A stretch of DNA of 64,000 nt from an uncultured Methanobrevibacter sp. Its GTDB lineage: Archaea; Methanobacteriota; Methanobacteria; Methanobacteriales; Methanobacteriaceae. The notes under the pieces were generated by a model that saw only the letters and a list, made by a program, of their open reading frames with translations, searched no databases and was not told where the DNA came from. Every line of letters begins with the position of its first letter. Within the stretch, counting starts at the first letter, position 1. The position numbers and the translations under genes are program-made. The DNA lies in NCBI RefSeq assembly GCF_900314615.1, contig NZ_OMWA01000004.1:1-64000 (forward strand), given 5' to 3'. This document shows positions 17,533-25,831 of the stretch, one piece after another.

Positions 17533-18372
17533 ATGATTATTGAATTTATTGGTCCATTTATTGATAGTATTGTAGATATCTTCTCTCAGGGTGGAATCAT
17601 TACATATATCATTCTTTTTATTGGTATTTATGGTTTAATTATTTCAATAAGAAAGATTTTGTATCTTAGAAGAATTAGTAAAGTGGATACTACTGAAATA
17701 TTTGGTGTTGTTACTGCATCTATGGAAAGAGGCGGTGCAGTAGAAGCATTAAAACAGATTAATGGCTTTAAAAATCCTATTTCTAAGATTATTTCTGAAA
17801 CTTTAAAAATTGGTTATAAAAATAAAACCGAAGTTGAAGAAAGTATGGAGCAGATTTTCATTGTTGAAGTAGCAAAAATGACTAAAGGATTAAGTACAAT
17901 CAGGACTATTACAGAATTAGCTCCTTTCTTGGGTTTGATTGGTACTGTAATAGGTATTTGGATGACATTTAAATCATTAGGTGTTCATCCGGATTCTGCA
18001 GCTATGGCTGAAGGTATCTATGTTGCTTTAACAACTACAATTATGGGTCTTTTAGTTGCAATTGTTTTATTGCCGATTTATTCTTACATTCAAGACCTTA
18101 TTGAATCTGAAATGGACAAAATTGAATTAGCTACAAAAATGACCAATTGGGGTTTTGCTGTAGTTAAAGTTAGAGTTGATTCTAATGTTGAATGTGCGCT
18201 TGAAGCTTTACAGGAAGCTGAAGGTGTTGTTAATACAAGATTAATTTCCGACCCTTATGCTAACATTAAGGTTTCATTCAAGCCTAGTATGTTGGATAAG
18301 AGTATTTCAAATATTATTTTAGAAAAATGTAATGTTAATGCTGAAATTACTGAAAGTAAACTGAAACAATAG
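17533..18372 (+). CDS. MotA/TolQ/ExbB-family proton channel protein
   Basis: Membrane subunit of an ion-driven energy-coupling complex. A first membrane segment is at residues about 20-38 (GIITYIILFIGIYGLIISIR), a long cytoplasmic helical loop follows, and two further membrane segments contain the family signature (TITELAPFLGLIGTVIGIWM; ALTTTIMGLLVAIVLLPIYS). A 70-residue soluble C-terminal domain (WGFAVVKVRVDSNVECALEAL) is an addition compared with plain ExbB. I prefer the second ATG, since GAGGATGA serves as its ribosome site while the first ATG lies inside it. It is followed after 8 bases by the ExbD/TolR-like partner. Confidence 0.88.
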   Translation: MIIEFIGPFIDSIVDIFSQGGIITYIILFIGIYGLIISIRKILYLRRISKVDTTEIFGVVTASMERGGAVEALKQINGFKNPISKIISETLKIGYKNKTEVEESMEQIFIVEVAKMTKGLSTIRTITELAPFLGLIGTVIGIWMTFKSLGVHPDSAAMAEGIYVALTTTIMGLLVAIVLLPIYSYIQDLIESEMDKIELATKMTNWGFAVVKVRVDSNVECALEALQEAEGVVNTRLISDPYANIKVSFKPSMLDKSISNIILEKCNVNAEITESKLKQ

Positions 18373-18380
18373 GTGATTAG

Positions 18381-18794
18381 ATGGCAATTGATGTTAAACG
18401 ACATAAAAAGAAAGTTTTGGATCAAAAACCAAGTATCAATTTAGTTCCTTTTATTGATATTCTTTTCACAATAATGATTTTTTTAGTTGTAACAAGTAAC
18501 TTCTCAGCTACTGATGTTCAAACTGATGATTCTGATGTTGCCTCTGAGGCTACCGGAAAACCAAACGTAACTGATGTTTCCGGTGATCAGGAGTATTATA
18601 TTGTGCCTGTCGCTAATTTGCATAAGGTTACAGTAAACGGTCAGGATAGATCTGATGCAATCTCGGGAGGGGCTGTTGGTGTTCAGGCTAAGGTAATTGA
18701 CCAGGGTCAAGTTTCAATTAAGCCTGGTGAAATTGTGATTACAACACCGCCTGACATATCTGTAGAAAAGGCAGTTCAACGTCCGGAAGTATAA
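18381..18794 (+). CDS. ExbD/TolR-family protein
   Basis: Partner of the upstream proton channel protein. A short basic cytoplasmic N terminus precedes a single membrane segment with the conserved acidic residue: NLVPFIDILFTIMIFLVVTS, Asp26. The rest (about 95 residues) is presumably outside the cell, with a serine/aspartate-rich linker and a beta-rich end like ExbD/TolR. The ATG follows AGGTGAT. There is no TonB/TolA-like gene nearby and the organism has no outer membrane, so the load moved by this motor is unknown. It sits in a run with purO, 16 bases upstream of that gene. Confidence 0.85.
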   Translation: MAIDVKRHKKKVLDQKPSINLVPFIDILFTIMIFLVVTSNFSATDVQTDDSDVASEATGKPNVTDVSGDQEYYIVPVANLHKVTVNGQDRSDAISGGAVGVQAKVIDQGQVSIKPGEIVITTPPDISVEKAVQRPEV

Positions 18795-18810
18795 TTTTGG
18801 GGGAAATATA

Positions 18811-19437
18811 GTGTATACTGGTAGAATTTTATCAACAGGGATGAATAGTGATGGTAAACCTTTTGTAGCATATCGTGTTTCAAGCAGGTCATTTCCTAAT
18901 AGGCAATGCTTAAAATTTGAAAACCGTGCTGCTATCGTGCCAAAGGAAGGTTTTGAAAAGGATATTTATGAGAACACCTATATCACATACAACTGTGTCC
19001 GTATCGTAAGAGATATGGCTATTGTATCAAACGGTTCTCATACTGATGTTATAGCAGATAAGATTGCTTTAGGAATGAATATCAAGGATGCAATTGCATA
19101 TTCATTGCTTACTATGGATTATGAAAAGGATGACTATCATACTCCAAGAATTGCCGCTGTTGTTACATCAACAAATAAGAAAGATGAATATGGATGTTAT
19201 ATTGGAATAGCAAATGATAAAAAATTATTAGTTGAACAGGTTCCGTATGGAGATGCGGTTTTCATCTCAACATATGGAAGTCAAGTGCATGATTTAGTAG
19301 AATTTGATGCTAAAACTGCTGCGGATTCAGCCAAATTTATTTTTGATGAAGGTACTTTTGCTAATTATAAAAAGCCGGTAACTTCTTGTGCAGCTGTTTT
19401 TGATGGAGAATGGACTATTGATGTCTATAATCCATAA
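18811..19437 (+). CDS. purO: IMP cyclohydrolase, archaeal PurO
   Basis: Last step of purine synthesis in archaea: ring closure of FAICAR to IMP, done in bacteria by PurH. The 208-residue protein has the NTN-hydrolase-like PurO sequence (MYTGRILSTGMNSDGKPFVAYRVSSRSFPNR at the N terminus, split here by normal positions; IVSNGSHTDVI; TPRIAAVV). The start is GTG, supported by a GGGGGA ribosome site seven bases upstream and by the family-typical first residue before YxGR. It probably belongs to the same transcript as the ExbB/ExbD-like pair, with no functional link evident. Confidence 0.92.
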   Translation: MYTGRILSTGMNSDGKPFVAYRVSSRSFPNRQCLKFENRAAIVPKEGFEKDIYENTYITYNCVRIVRDMAIVSNGSHTDVIADKIALGMNIKDAIAYSLLTMDYEKDDYHTPRIAAVVTSTNKKDEYGCYIGIANDKKLLVEQVPYGDAVFISTYGSQVHDLVEFDAKTAADSAKFIFDEGTFANYKKPVTSCAAVFDGEWTIDVYNP

Positions 19438-19473
19438 TTTTATTTTTTTTTAATTTTTTTTTTAGATGATATT

Positions 19474-20235
19474 ATGACAATTGAACTGATAGGTTTAGAG
19501 AATATACCCATTGTTGATGATAGTGATGATATTTCAGCAATTATCAAAGATGCAATTAACACTCAGGGATGTTCAATCAAACATGGGGACATTATTTTAA
19601 TTGCCGAGACATTAATTTCAAAATCTGAAGGCAATTTCATTAAATTGGATGATTTGACTCCATCTGAAGACGCTTTGAGTTTAGCTGAACAGTCCCAAAA
19701 AGACCCGAAACTTGTTGAAGCAATCCTTCAGGAATCAAATGAGGTTGTGCGAGTAGGGCCTAAATTCATTATCACAGAAACAAAACATGGTTTTATCTGT
19801 GCAAATGCAGGTATTGACGAGTCCAATGTCGGAGACGGTTTAGCTACTCCGATGCCCGAAAATGCTGATAAATCAGCTTTTGAAATTAGAGAATTTTTGG
19901 AAAAAGAATTTGGCGAAGAAATAGCTGTGATTATTACTGACACTCAGGGAAGAGCATTCAGATTTGGAGCTATAGGTACTGCTATTGGCTGTTCTGGAAT
20001 TTCACCTCTTTGGAGAAGAGTCGGTGAAAAAGATTTGTATGGTAGAGAACTGGAAACAACTGAAATTGCTACTGCTGATGAGCTGTCCGCTGCGGCATCT
20101 CTTGTTATGGGACAGGCTGATGAAGGTCTTCCTGTTGTTTTAATTCGAGGGTTTGGCAGTTTTGATGAACTTAGAAACGTTGACTCTAACATCAGTGATT
20201 TGCTAATGCCAAAAGAATTTGATGTATTTAGGTAA
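19474..20235 (+). CDS. cofE: Coenzyme F420-0:L-glutamate ligase CofE
   Basis: GTP-dependent addition of two glutamates to F420-0 to give F420-2, the mature deazaflavin cofactor. Family sequence is clear across 253 residues: LENIPIVDDSDDIS, GDIILIAETLISKSEGN, GFICANAGIDESNVG, IITDTQGRAFRFGAIGTAIGCSG and DELSAAASLVMGQADEGLPV. It is followed after 12 bases by cofD and then arfA, forming an F420 biosynthesis operon. A long T-tract separates it from purO. Confidence 0.96.
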   Translation: MTIELIGLENIPIVDDSDDISAIIKDAINTQGCSIKHGDIILIAETLISKSEGNFIKLDDLTPSEDALSLAEQSQKDPKLVEAILQESNEVVRVGPKFIITETKHGFICANAGIDESNVGDGLATPMPENADKSAFEIREFLEKEFGEEIAVIITDTQGRAFRFGAIGTAIGCSGISPLWRRVGEKDLYGRELETTEIATADELSAAASLVMGQADEGLPVVLIRGFGSFDELRNVDSNISDLLMPKEFDVFR

Positions 20236-20247
20236 TGGGGAAATATT

Positions 20248-21153
20248 ATGATTACTGTTTTATCTGGTGGAACTGGTACTCCTAAGCTTTTGCAGGGGTT
20301 AAAGGAAATAGTCGATCCTAGTGAATTGACTATTGTGGTAAATACTTTGGAAAATGATTATTTTGCTGGCGTTTACGTTGCGGCTGATATTGATACTGTA
20401 CTGTATACAATGTCTGATATGATAAATGAGGAGTTCTGGTATGGTATTAAAGACGATACATTCATTACTCATGAAAGGCTTGAAGAAATTGACTGTCCTG
20501 AACTGTTAAGGATAGGAGATAAGGACAGAGCAACTAAAATACAAAAGACATTGCTTATGGAGAAGTACGGTCTGGCTAAAGCATGTGAAATTCAGGCCAA
20601 AAATATGGGTCTGACTTCAAAAATAATCCCTATGAGCAATGAAAATTCAAATATCAAGCTTACCACTGATATCGGCGAGTTGGAGTTTCATGACTTTTTA
20701 ATAAAACATCAGCAGAAACCTGAAGTTCTCGATATTCAATTTTCAGAAGTTTCACCTGCTGAAGGTGTTATTGATGCAATTAAAAATTCTAAAGCAGTAA
20801 TTATAGGTCCTTCAAACCCGATTACTTCAATTTTGCCAATATTGTCTTTAGAAGGTGTTAAAGAAGCTTTAAAAGAAACTTATGTTGTTGCAGTATCTCC
20901 AATTGTTGGTTCTGATGCGGTATCCGGTCCTGCAGGTAAATTTATGAAAGCATTGGGCATGGATATTTCATCAGTCGGTGTGGCAAAATTATATGAAAAT
21001 TTTTTAGATAATATTGTAATTGATAATGAAGATGAAAATTTGGAAGGCGAAATAAATCAAATAATTAATAAGGTAACAATTACAAATACTATAATGAATA
21101 ATTTAGGTGCGAAAAAAAATCTCGCACAAATTATTATGGATAGTATTCCTTAA
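20248..21153 (+). CDS. cofD: 2-phospho-L-lactate transferase CofD
   Basis: Joins the lactyl phosphate group of the activated phospholactate donor to Fo to make F420-0. The N-terminal nucleotide-binding motif is VLSGGTGTPKLLQGL, followed by NTLENDYFAGVYVAADIDTV and the C-terminal IGPSNPITSILPIL and VVAVSPIVGSDAVSGPAGK motifs that define the family. At 301 residues it is of normal length. The ATG has a GGGGA site. It lies between cofE and arfA, 12 and 21 bases away. Confidence 0.96.
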   Translation: MITVLSGGTGTPKLLQGLKEIVDPSELTIVVNTLENDYFAGVYVAADIDTVLYTMSDMINEEFWYGIKDDTFITHERLEEIDCPELLRIGDKDRATKIQKTLLMEKYGLAKACEIQAKNMGLTSKIIPMSNENSNIKLTTDIGELEFHDFLIKHQQKPEVLDIQFSEVSPAEGVIDAIKNSKAVIIGPSNPITSILPILSLEGVKEALKETYVVAVSPIVGSDAVSGPAGKFMKALGMDISSVGVAKLYENFLDNIVIDNEDENLEGEINQIINKVTITNTIMNNLGAKKNLAQIIMDSIP

Positions 21154-21174
21154 TATTTTAAAGGCGGTTAATCA

Positions 21175-21936
21175 ATGATACAAATGACATTAATACAAAT
21201 TGACAATTATGGTCCTTGGACTGTAACTCCAAGACCACGTACGGAGTCTGACTTACAAATGCTTCAAGCAAATTTATTCGCTGATTTGAATAATCATTTC
21301 GGTAATAAAAAAGGTTTAGTTTTCTTTACCAGATTCGATAATTTGCTTGCAATTTCAAACGGACTTGATGAAGAAGATCATTTAAGAATTCAAAGATCAA
21401 TCAGAAACAGATATCCTATCACTGTCAGTATGGGTGTAGGCGCTGCTGAAACTCCGCACGAAGCTCAAAAATTAGCAACAATTGCTTTGCAAAAAGCTGG
21501 AAGTGCACAGTCCGGTGAAAGAAAAGAAATATTGGCTATTGACAGTTTGGTCAGTGAAGAAGACAGTTATGTTCAGGCAGCTCATATTGATATTAACAGT
21601 GTCACTGAAACATTAACAGATATAGAATCTGCTTTTGATACAAGTTTCATGGTTAACAAAGCTCAACATTATTTAATGACAAAATTAATTAAAAAAGGAG
21701 CATTATTGTTCTTCATCGGCGGAGATAACTTCATGTCTCCATGTAACGGCCTCAGTGAAAAAGAGATTGAAGAGATCATGGTCGAAATTGATGAAGAAAT
21801 AGGAATCAAGCTTAAAGCAGGTATCGGTCGTGGAAAAAATGCAGAAGATGCAGCATACATGGCAGATATCGGACTTGAAGAAATCCGTGCTCACAACAAT
21901 GAAATGTGGACTTGGGTTATTGAAAAAGAATATTGA
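21175..21936 (+). CDS. arfA: GTP cyclohydrolase III (ArfA)
   Basis: Archaeal GTP cyclohydrolase that gives the formylated pyrimidine FAPy, the first intermediate for riboflavin and the deazaflavin Fo of F420. It has a duplicated GGDEF-like fold. The first half has LIQIDNYGPWTVTPRPRTESD, FFTRFDNLLAISNG and ITVSMGVGAAETP; the second has LLFFIGGDNFMSPCNG and LKAGIGRGKNAEDAA. At 253 residues it is full length. Placement after cofE and cofD fits a shared F420 pathway unit. The next gene's TTG/ATG region overlaps its stop. Confidence 0.93.
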   Translation: MIQMTLIQIDNYGPWTVTPRPRTESDLQMLQANLFADLNNHFGNKKGLVFFTRFDNLLAISNGLDEEDHLRIQRSIRNRYPITVSMGVGAAETPHEAQKLATIALQKAGSAQSGERKEILAIDSLVSEEDSYVQAAHIDINSVTETLTDIESAFDTSFMVNKAQHYLMTKLIKKGALLFFIGGDNFMSPCNGLSEKEIEEIMVEIDEEIGIKLKAGIGRGKNAEDAAYMADIGLEEIRAHNNEMWTWVIEKEY

Positions 21937-21944
21937 GGAAAATC

Positions 21945-22676
21945 ATGCTTAAAGTAGTTGCACCTATGGCAGGAATAACAGATGCTGATTTTTTAAATAA
22001 GGTTATTCCATACGGTTTTGATGTAGCTACTTTGGGAGGATACAGTCTGGATTCTCCTACTATTGAAGCAAGCCGAAAAATCATCGAAAGGGGAAGAAAA
22101 GAATTTGATTTTCCTTTAGATGAAATTTATTCTCATATTGAACGTGAAGCTGCTTCAATTAAAAAGATACATAAAGATGTTAAGGTATCTGCAAATGTAC
22201 GGTCAATCACTCCGCAGCCAGTCATAGATTTGGATAAAATTGAGGATTTGGATATTATTGAAATTAACTGTCATTGTCGCCAAGATGAAATTGTAGCTAT
22301 TGGTTGTGGACAGGAAATGTTGAGAAGGGATGATTTGGGTGATTTTGTCTCTCAAATTGTTGATAATGTTGACTGTGAAGTTTCAGTTAAAATCAGAGCT
22401 AATGTCGAGGGTATTGATACTTTAGATATAGCAAAAACAATTGAAAATGCAGGTGCAGATTATCTTCATATTGATGCAATGAAAAAAGGAGTATTCGATG
22501 CAGACTATGATTTATTAAAAAAAGTTTGTAGGGAAACGAATATTAATGTTATTGGAAACAACTCAGTAAATTCTTTAGAAAATGTTAAAAAAATGATTGA
22601 TACTGGAGTTTATGGATTTTCAATAGCTCGTTCTCTTATTTCAGGGAATTTAGATTTTAATATTGCTAATTTTTAA
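21945..22676 (+). CDS. NifR3/Dus-related archaeal TIM-barrel protein
   Basis: A small TIM barrel of 243 residues related to dihydrouridine synthases: it opens with KVVAPMAGITDADFLNKV, then LGGYSLDSPTIEAS, INCHCRQDEI, VKIRANVEG, DYLHIDAMKKG and IGNNSVNSLENVKKM. It is shorter than true tRNA-dihydrouridine synthases and lacks the C-terminal RNA-binding domain; it fits the methanogen-associated nifR3-related family. In some methanogens such a domain is fused to methanogenesis marker 9 (from memory of that family's description); here marker 9 is separate, 2.7 kb downstream. I start at the ATG with GAGG upstream; a TTG 12 bases earlier overlaps the arfA stop. Confidence 0.75.
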   Translation: MLKVVAPMAGITDADFLNKVIPYGFDVATLGGYSLDSPTIEASRKIIERGRKEFDFPLDEIYSHIEREAASIKKIHKDVKVSANVRSITPQPVIDLDKIEDLDIIEINCHCRQDEIVAIGCGQEMLRRDDLGDFVSQIVDNVDCEVSVKIRANVEGIDTLDIAKTIENAGADYLHIDAMKKGVFDADYDLLKKVCRETNINVIGNNSVNSLENVKKMIDTGVYGFSIARSLISGNLDFNIANF

Positions 22677-22748
22677 ATTATTAAAACAATTGTTATTAGA
22701 AAGTATTATTAATAGATTAAAATAAAAAATATTTTAATAGGTGATTTC

Positions 22749-24347
22749 ATGGATTTTATAACTCTTAAGAATATTACAAAAACATTCGACGGTGTTGATG
22801 TTCTTAAAGATATTAATTTGAAGATTAATGAAGGTGAGACTTTAGGAATTTTAGGACGTAGTGGAAGTGGAAAATCAGTTTTAATAAACATGCTTAGAGG
22901 TACATTGGATTATCAGCCTGATGAAGGTCAGATAATGCTTAATCTTGCTGTTTGTCCTGACTGTTTGGCTGTTGATTCTCCGTCACATATTGGTGAAAAA
23001 TGTAGCTGTGGTGCTACTTTAGAACAAAAAGAAGTTGATTTCTTCAATGCTGAGAGAAAATTATTCGCAAGTATCAAAAGAAGAATTTCCATCATGCTCC
23101 AACGTAACTTTGCATTATACGATGAAGAAACTGTAATTGAAAACGTTATCAGAGCAATGGGCGATGAGATGGAATATGATGATAAAATCTATTTTGCTAT
23201 AGAATTGCTTGACATGGTTCAAATGAGCCATAGGATAACCCATATTGCCCGTGATTTAAGTGGTGGGGAAAAACAGAGAGTAGTGCTTGCAAGACAATTG
23301 GCTAAAGAACCTATGATGTTTTTAGCAGATGAACCAACAGGTACTTTAGACCCACAAACTGCTGTAAAACTTCACAATACTTTAAAAGAAGGAGTAAAAG
23401 ATGAAGGAATCACCATGTTAATTACTTCTCACTGGCCGGAAGTAATGACTGAACTTGCAGATAAAGTAATCTGGTTAGAAGATGGTCAAATCAAAGAAGA
23501 AGGAGATGCTCAAACTGTAGTTGGTCATTTCATGGAAACTGTTCCAGTTCCAGAAAAACCGGAAATTCCAGAATTCGGTGAACCTGAAGTAGTTCTCGAA
23601 GATGTTAAAAAACATTATTACTCCATTGAAAGGGGAGTAGTTAAAGCTGTTGACGGTGTCAATTTAACTATTAATAAAGAGGAAATCTTCGGTATTGTAG
23701 GTTTAAGCGGTTCCGGTAAAACCACAACAACCAGAATGTTAATGGGATTGACTGAACCAAGTAGCGGTAAACTTGATATAAAACTTGGTGATGAATGGAT
23801 TGACATGACAAAAGTCGGTCCTTTAAACCGTGGTAGAGTTATTCCTTATATCGGATTATTGCATCAGGAATATTCATTATATCCTCACAGAACTATCTTA
23901 GGAAACCTTACTGATGCTATCAGTTTAAATTTACCTGCTGAATTTGGTAAAATTAAAGCTACTCATGCATTAACAACTGTAGGATTTACAGAAGATGTTG
24001 CAGCAAAAATCCTTGATAAATATCCTGACCAGTTAAGTGTAGGGGAAAAACACAGGATTGCTCTTGCTCAGGTTTTAATTAAAGAACCTAAACTCATCGT
24101 ATTGGATGAACCTACAGGTACTATGGATCCGGTTACAAGAGTTATTGTAACAGATTCTATTTTAAAAGCTCGTACAGAATTAGAACAAACATTCATTATT
24201 GTATCTCACGATATGGACTTTGTTTTAGATGTATGTGACAGAGCAGCTTTAATGAGGGGAGGTAAACTCCTGGATATAGGTACTCCTGAAGAAATTGTTC
24301 AGCAATTAACTCCAGATGAAAAAGAAGACATGTTAAAAGACAGATAA
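22749..24347 (+). CDS. atwA: Methyl-coenzyme M reductase activation component A2 (AtwA)
   Basis: Twin-domain soluble ABC ATPase that takes part in ATP-dependent reductive activation of methyl-coenzyme M reductase. Two complete ABC cassettes are present: Walker A GRSGSGKS near residue 36 and GLSGSGKT near 318, signatures LSGGEKQRVVLARQ and LSVGEKHRIALAQ, and Walker B MFLADEPTGTLDP and LIVLDEPTGTMDP. The first cassette has the AtwA-typical Cys insertion (CPDC ... CSCG). There are no membrane domains. The length of 532 matches the family. The ATG follows GGTGAT; the preceding gap is AT-rich and probably holds its own promoter. Confidence 0.95.
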   Translation: MDFITLKNITKTFDGVDVLKDINLKINEGETLGILGRSGSGKSVLINMLRGTLDYQPDEGQIMLNLAVCPDCLAVDSPSHIGEKCSCGATLEQKEVDFFNAERKLFASIKRRISIMLQRNFALYDEETVIENVIRAMGDEMEYDDKIYFAIELLDMVQMSHRITHIARDLSGGEKQRVVLARQLAKEPMMFLADEPTGTLDPQTAVKLHNTLKEGVKDEGITMLITSHWPEVMTELADKVIWLEDGQIKEEGDAQTVVGHFMETVPVPEKPEIPEFGEPEVVLEDVKKHYYSIERGVVKAVDGVNLTINKEEIFGIVGLSGSGKTTTTRMLMGLTEPSSGKLDIKLGDEWIDMTKVGPLNRGRVIPYIGLLHQEYSLYPHRTILGNLTDAISLNLPAEFGKIKATHALTTVGFTEDVAAKILDKYPDQLSVGEKHRIALAQVLIKEPKLIVLDEPTGTMDPVTRVIVTDSILKARTELEQTFIIVSHDMDFVLDVCDRAALMRGGKLLDIGTPEEIVQQLTPDEKEDMLKDR

Positions 24348-24357
24348 ATCTTCTTAT

Positions 24358-25044
24358 TCATTTAATCTTTTTTTTTATTATTTTCCAATTCGGACAGTAT
24401 GTGTCCATTAATTTTTTAAATTTTTTTCCGTGATTGAATTCTATCAGATGGCATAATTCATGAATCATTACGTATTCCAGACATTCAGGGTCTTTTTTTG
24501 CAAGATTTAAGTTTAATGTAATTCGTCTGTTCTGATTGCAGTTTCCCCAATTTTTCATGCTTCTGATTTTGACTTCTCTAGGTTTTCTTCCAACGATTTT
24601 TGTGCATTTGTCCAAAACTGGAGGAACGGCTCTTTTCATCTCGCTTCTGTAGAATTCATTTAATATTTTGCGTCTTTTATCTATAGTGCTTCTTTTAGGG
24701 ATTGGCAGATACATAACTGATTTTTCTTCATCAATCAGGACATGTTTGATGTTTTCATTGGAAATCAACTGTAGAGTATATTCCTTTCCCCATAAGTAAT
24801 GTGTTTCTCCATTGTCATATTTTAGAGGAGCTTTTATGCCATTTTCAAGAATATATTTCTGTTTTTTTAAAATCCAGTCTTTTTTTGACTTAATAAAATT
24901 GAAGATGTCTTCATCTGATAAAAAAAGTGGTGCAGATACTTTAACTTCGCCTTCCGGGGGCAGTATCTTCAGGTACATGTTTTTAATGTTTTTTCTCTCC
25001 AGGGTGATGGTAATCTCTTCAATAATTATAGTTTCTTTTGTCAT
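24358..25044 (-). CDS. YgjP/SprT-like zinc metallopeptidase (DUF45 type)
   Basis: 228 residues with the gluzincin motif HELCHLIEFNHGKKF near residue 192 (HExxH plus a downstream His), preceded by the conserved MKNWGNCNQNRRITLNLNLAK that marks the YgjP/WLM-like M48-related family. The N-terminal half is beta-rich and follows the usual KNIKNMYLKILP and VKVSAPLFLSDEDI pattern. The function of this family is not settled. It converges on atwA with 10 bases between stops. A possible small gene lies 6 bases upstream on the same strand. Confidence 0.85.
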   Translation of the reverse strand: MTKETIIIEEITITLERKNIKNMYLKILPPEGEVKVSAPLFLSDEDIFNFIKSKKDWILKKQKYILENGIKAPLKYDNGETHYLWGKEYTLQLISNENIKHVLIDEEKSVMYLPIPKRSTIDKRRKILNEFYRSEMKRAVPPVLDKCTKIVGRKPREVKIRSMKNWGNCNQNRRITLNLNLAKKDPECLEYVMIHELCHLIEFNHGKKFKKLMDTYCPNWKIIKKKIK

Positions 25045-25050
25045 GTAATT

Positions 25051-25197
25051 TTAAATATGGTCAAATAATGTTTTAAACATTGGGGTCAGATTCAAATCTG
25101 ATATTATAAAGTTCAAATCCTCTGAGGAGATTATCGTGTAGTGGTCGCTTTTTTTGCTCTCTGTAATATTAAGAAGTGTTTCACTTCCAGGTTCCAT
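25051..25197 (-). CDS. Possible small or remnant ORF upstream of the metallopeptidase gene
   Basis: A 48-residue reading frame (begins MEPGSETLLNITESKK, ends MFKTLFDHI) ends 6 bases before the metallopeptidase ATG. A TAG closes the frame four codons before its ATG, and the ribosome site is poor (GAAGATTGAA). The composition looks protein-like, with an amphipathic pattern, and could be the C-terminal piece of a longer lost gene. I do not recognise it. The remaining 150 bases up to the marker 9 gene look like a plain divergent promoter region. Confidence 0.35.
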   Translation of the reverse strand: MEPGSETLLNITESKKSDHYTIISSEDLNFIISDLNLTPMFKTLFDHI

Positions 25198-25347
25198 TTC
25201 AATCTTCAGCTATTTTTTTATTATCTTCTGAATTTGGTGTTTATATATCGCTCTATAAAAAAGATTATATATTCAAAGTTAAAATAAATTATATTATTAT
25301 TTTATATTTATTAACAGAGGAATGAAAATTATTATTGGAGGTTTATC

Positions 25348-25830
25348 ATGACTTGGGAAGATGCACCATCTCATATTTGTAGAGGTGGAGATATTAGAGG
25401 ACTTGCTTTTTGTTGTCCTCCGGTTAAACCATGTCCTGTATTAAATGCTTTACAGCAAGTTAATTTAACTCCACAGGAGTTTGTCGATATTAAAGTTCAA
25501 TTTGGAAAAGAAACTAGATTAGGTGAAGGAGCAGGGACCTGTTTTGGTTCACTGGTATGGTGTTGTAAACCATCTAAACCATGTCCGTTAAGAGATATGA
25601 CATTAAGGAACATGGGAATGAGTCATGATGAATATTTGGACTTGAAAAAAGAACTGTCTGAAAGATTGGTTGGAGTTCAAAAACCAGACCCTGATGAAAG
25701 GGCTGAAGCATTAGCTGAAACATTTCACATTTCAAAACTTGAAGCTATGAATGTATTGACTGATTGCAATAATGATTTAAGAGCTGCTGTAAAAGTTTTA
25801 CATTCAAGATCTCTTGAAAAATCTGATTAA
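25348..25830 (+). CDS. Methanogenesis marker protein 9 (Cys-rich, predicted metal binding)
   Basis: 160 residues. The core has two copies of the marker 9 motif [FW]CCxxxKPCP: FCCPPVKPCP and WCCKPSKPCP, along with further Cys in HICRGGDIRGL and GAGTCFGSL. The C terminus has a UBA-like three-helix segment (ALAETFHISKLEAMNVLTDC, then LRAAVKVL). The family is restricted to methanogens and its function is unknown; a metal-binding or regulatory role has been suggested. A strong GGAGGT site precedes the ATG. The downstream precorrin-2 dehydrogenase gene starts one base after its stop, so it may be tied to tetrapyrrole supply (siroheme, heme or F430), which is inference. Confidence 0.85.
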   Translation: MTWEDAPSHICRGGDIRGLAFCCPPVKPCPVLNALQQVNLTPQEFVDIKVQFGKETRLGEGAGTCFGSLVWCCKPSKPCPLRDMTLRNMGMSHDEYLDLKKELSERLVGVQKPDPDERAEALAETFHISKLEAMNVLTDCNNDLRAAVKVLHSRSLEKSD

Positions 25831-25831
25831 A

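Noticed and set aside
25105..25160. tRNA-like pieces (GTTCAAATCC and GTGTAGTGGTC) in the gap before the marker 9 gene
   Set aside because: The order is reversed (T-loop-like before D-loop-like), the stems do not pair, and the same bases form a protein-like reading frame on the minus strand.
25322..25351. Nine-codon leader peptide (MKIIIGGLS) ending at the marker 9 start
   Set aside because: Its GAGGA site abuts the ATG with no spacing, and the GGAGGT inside it is clearly the ribosome site of the marker 9 gene. It has no regulatory codon run.
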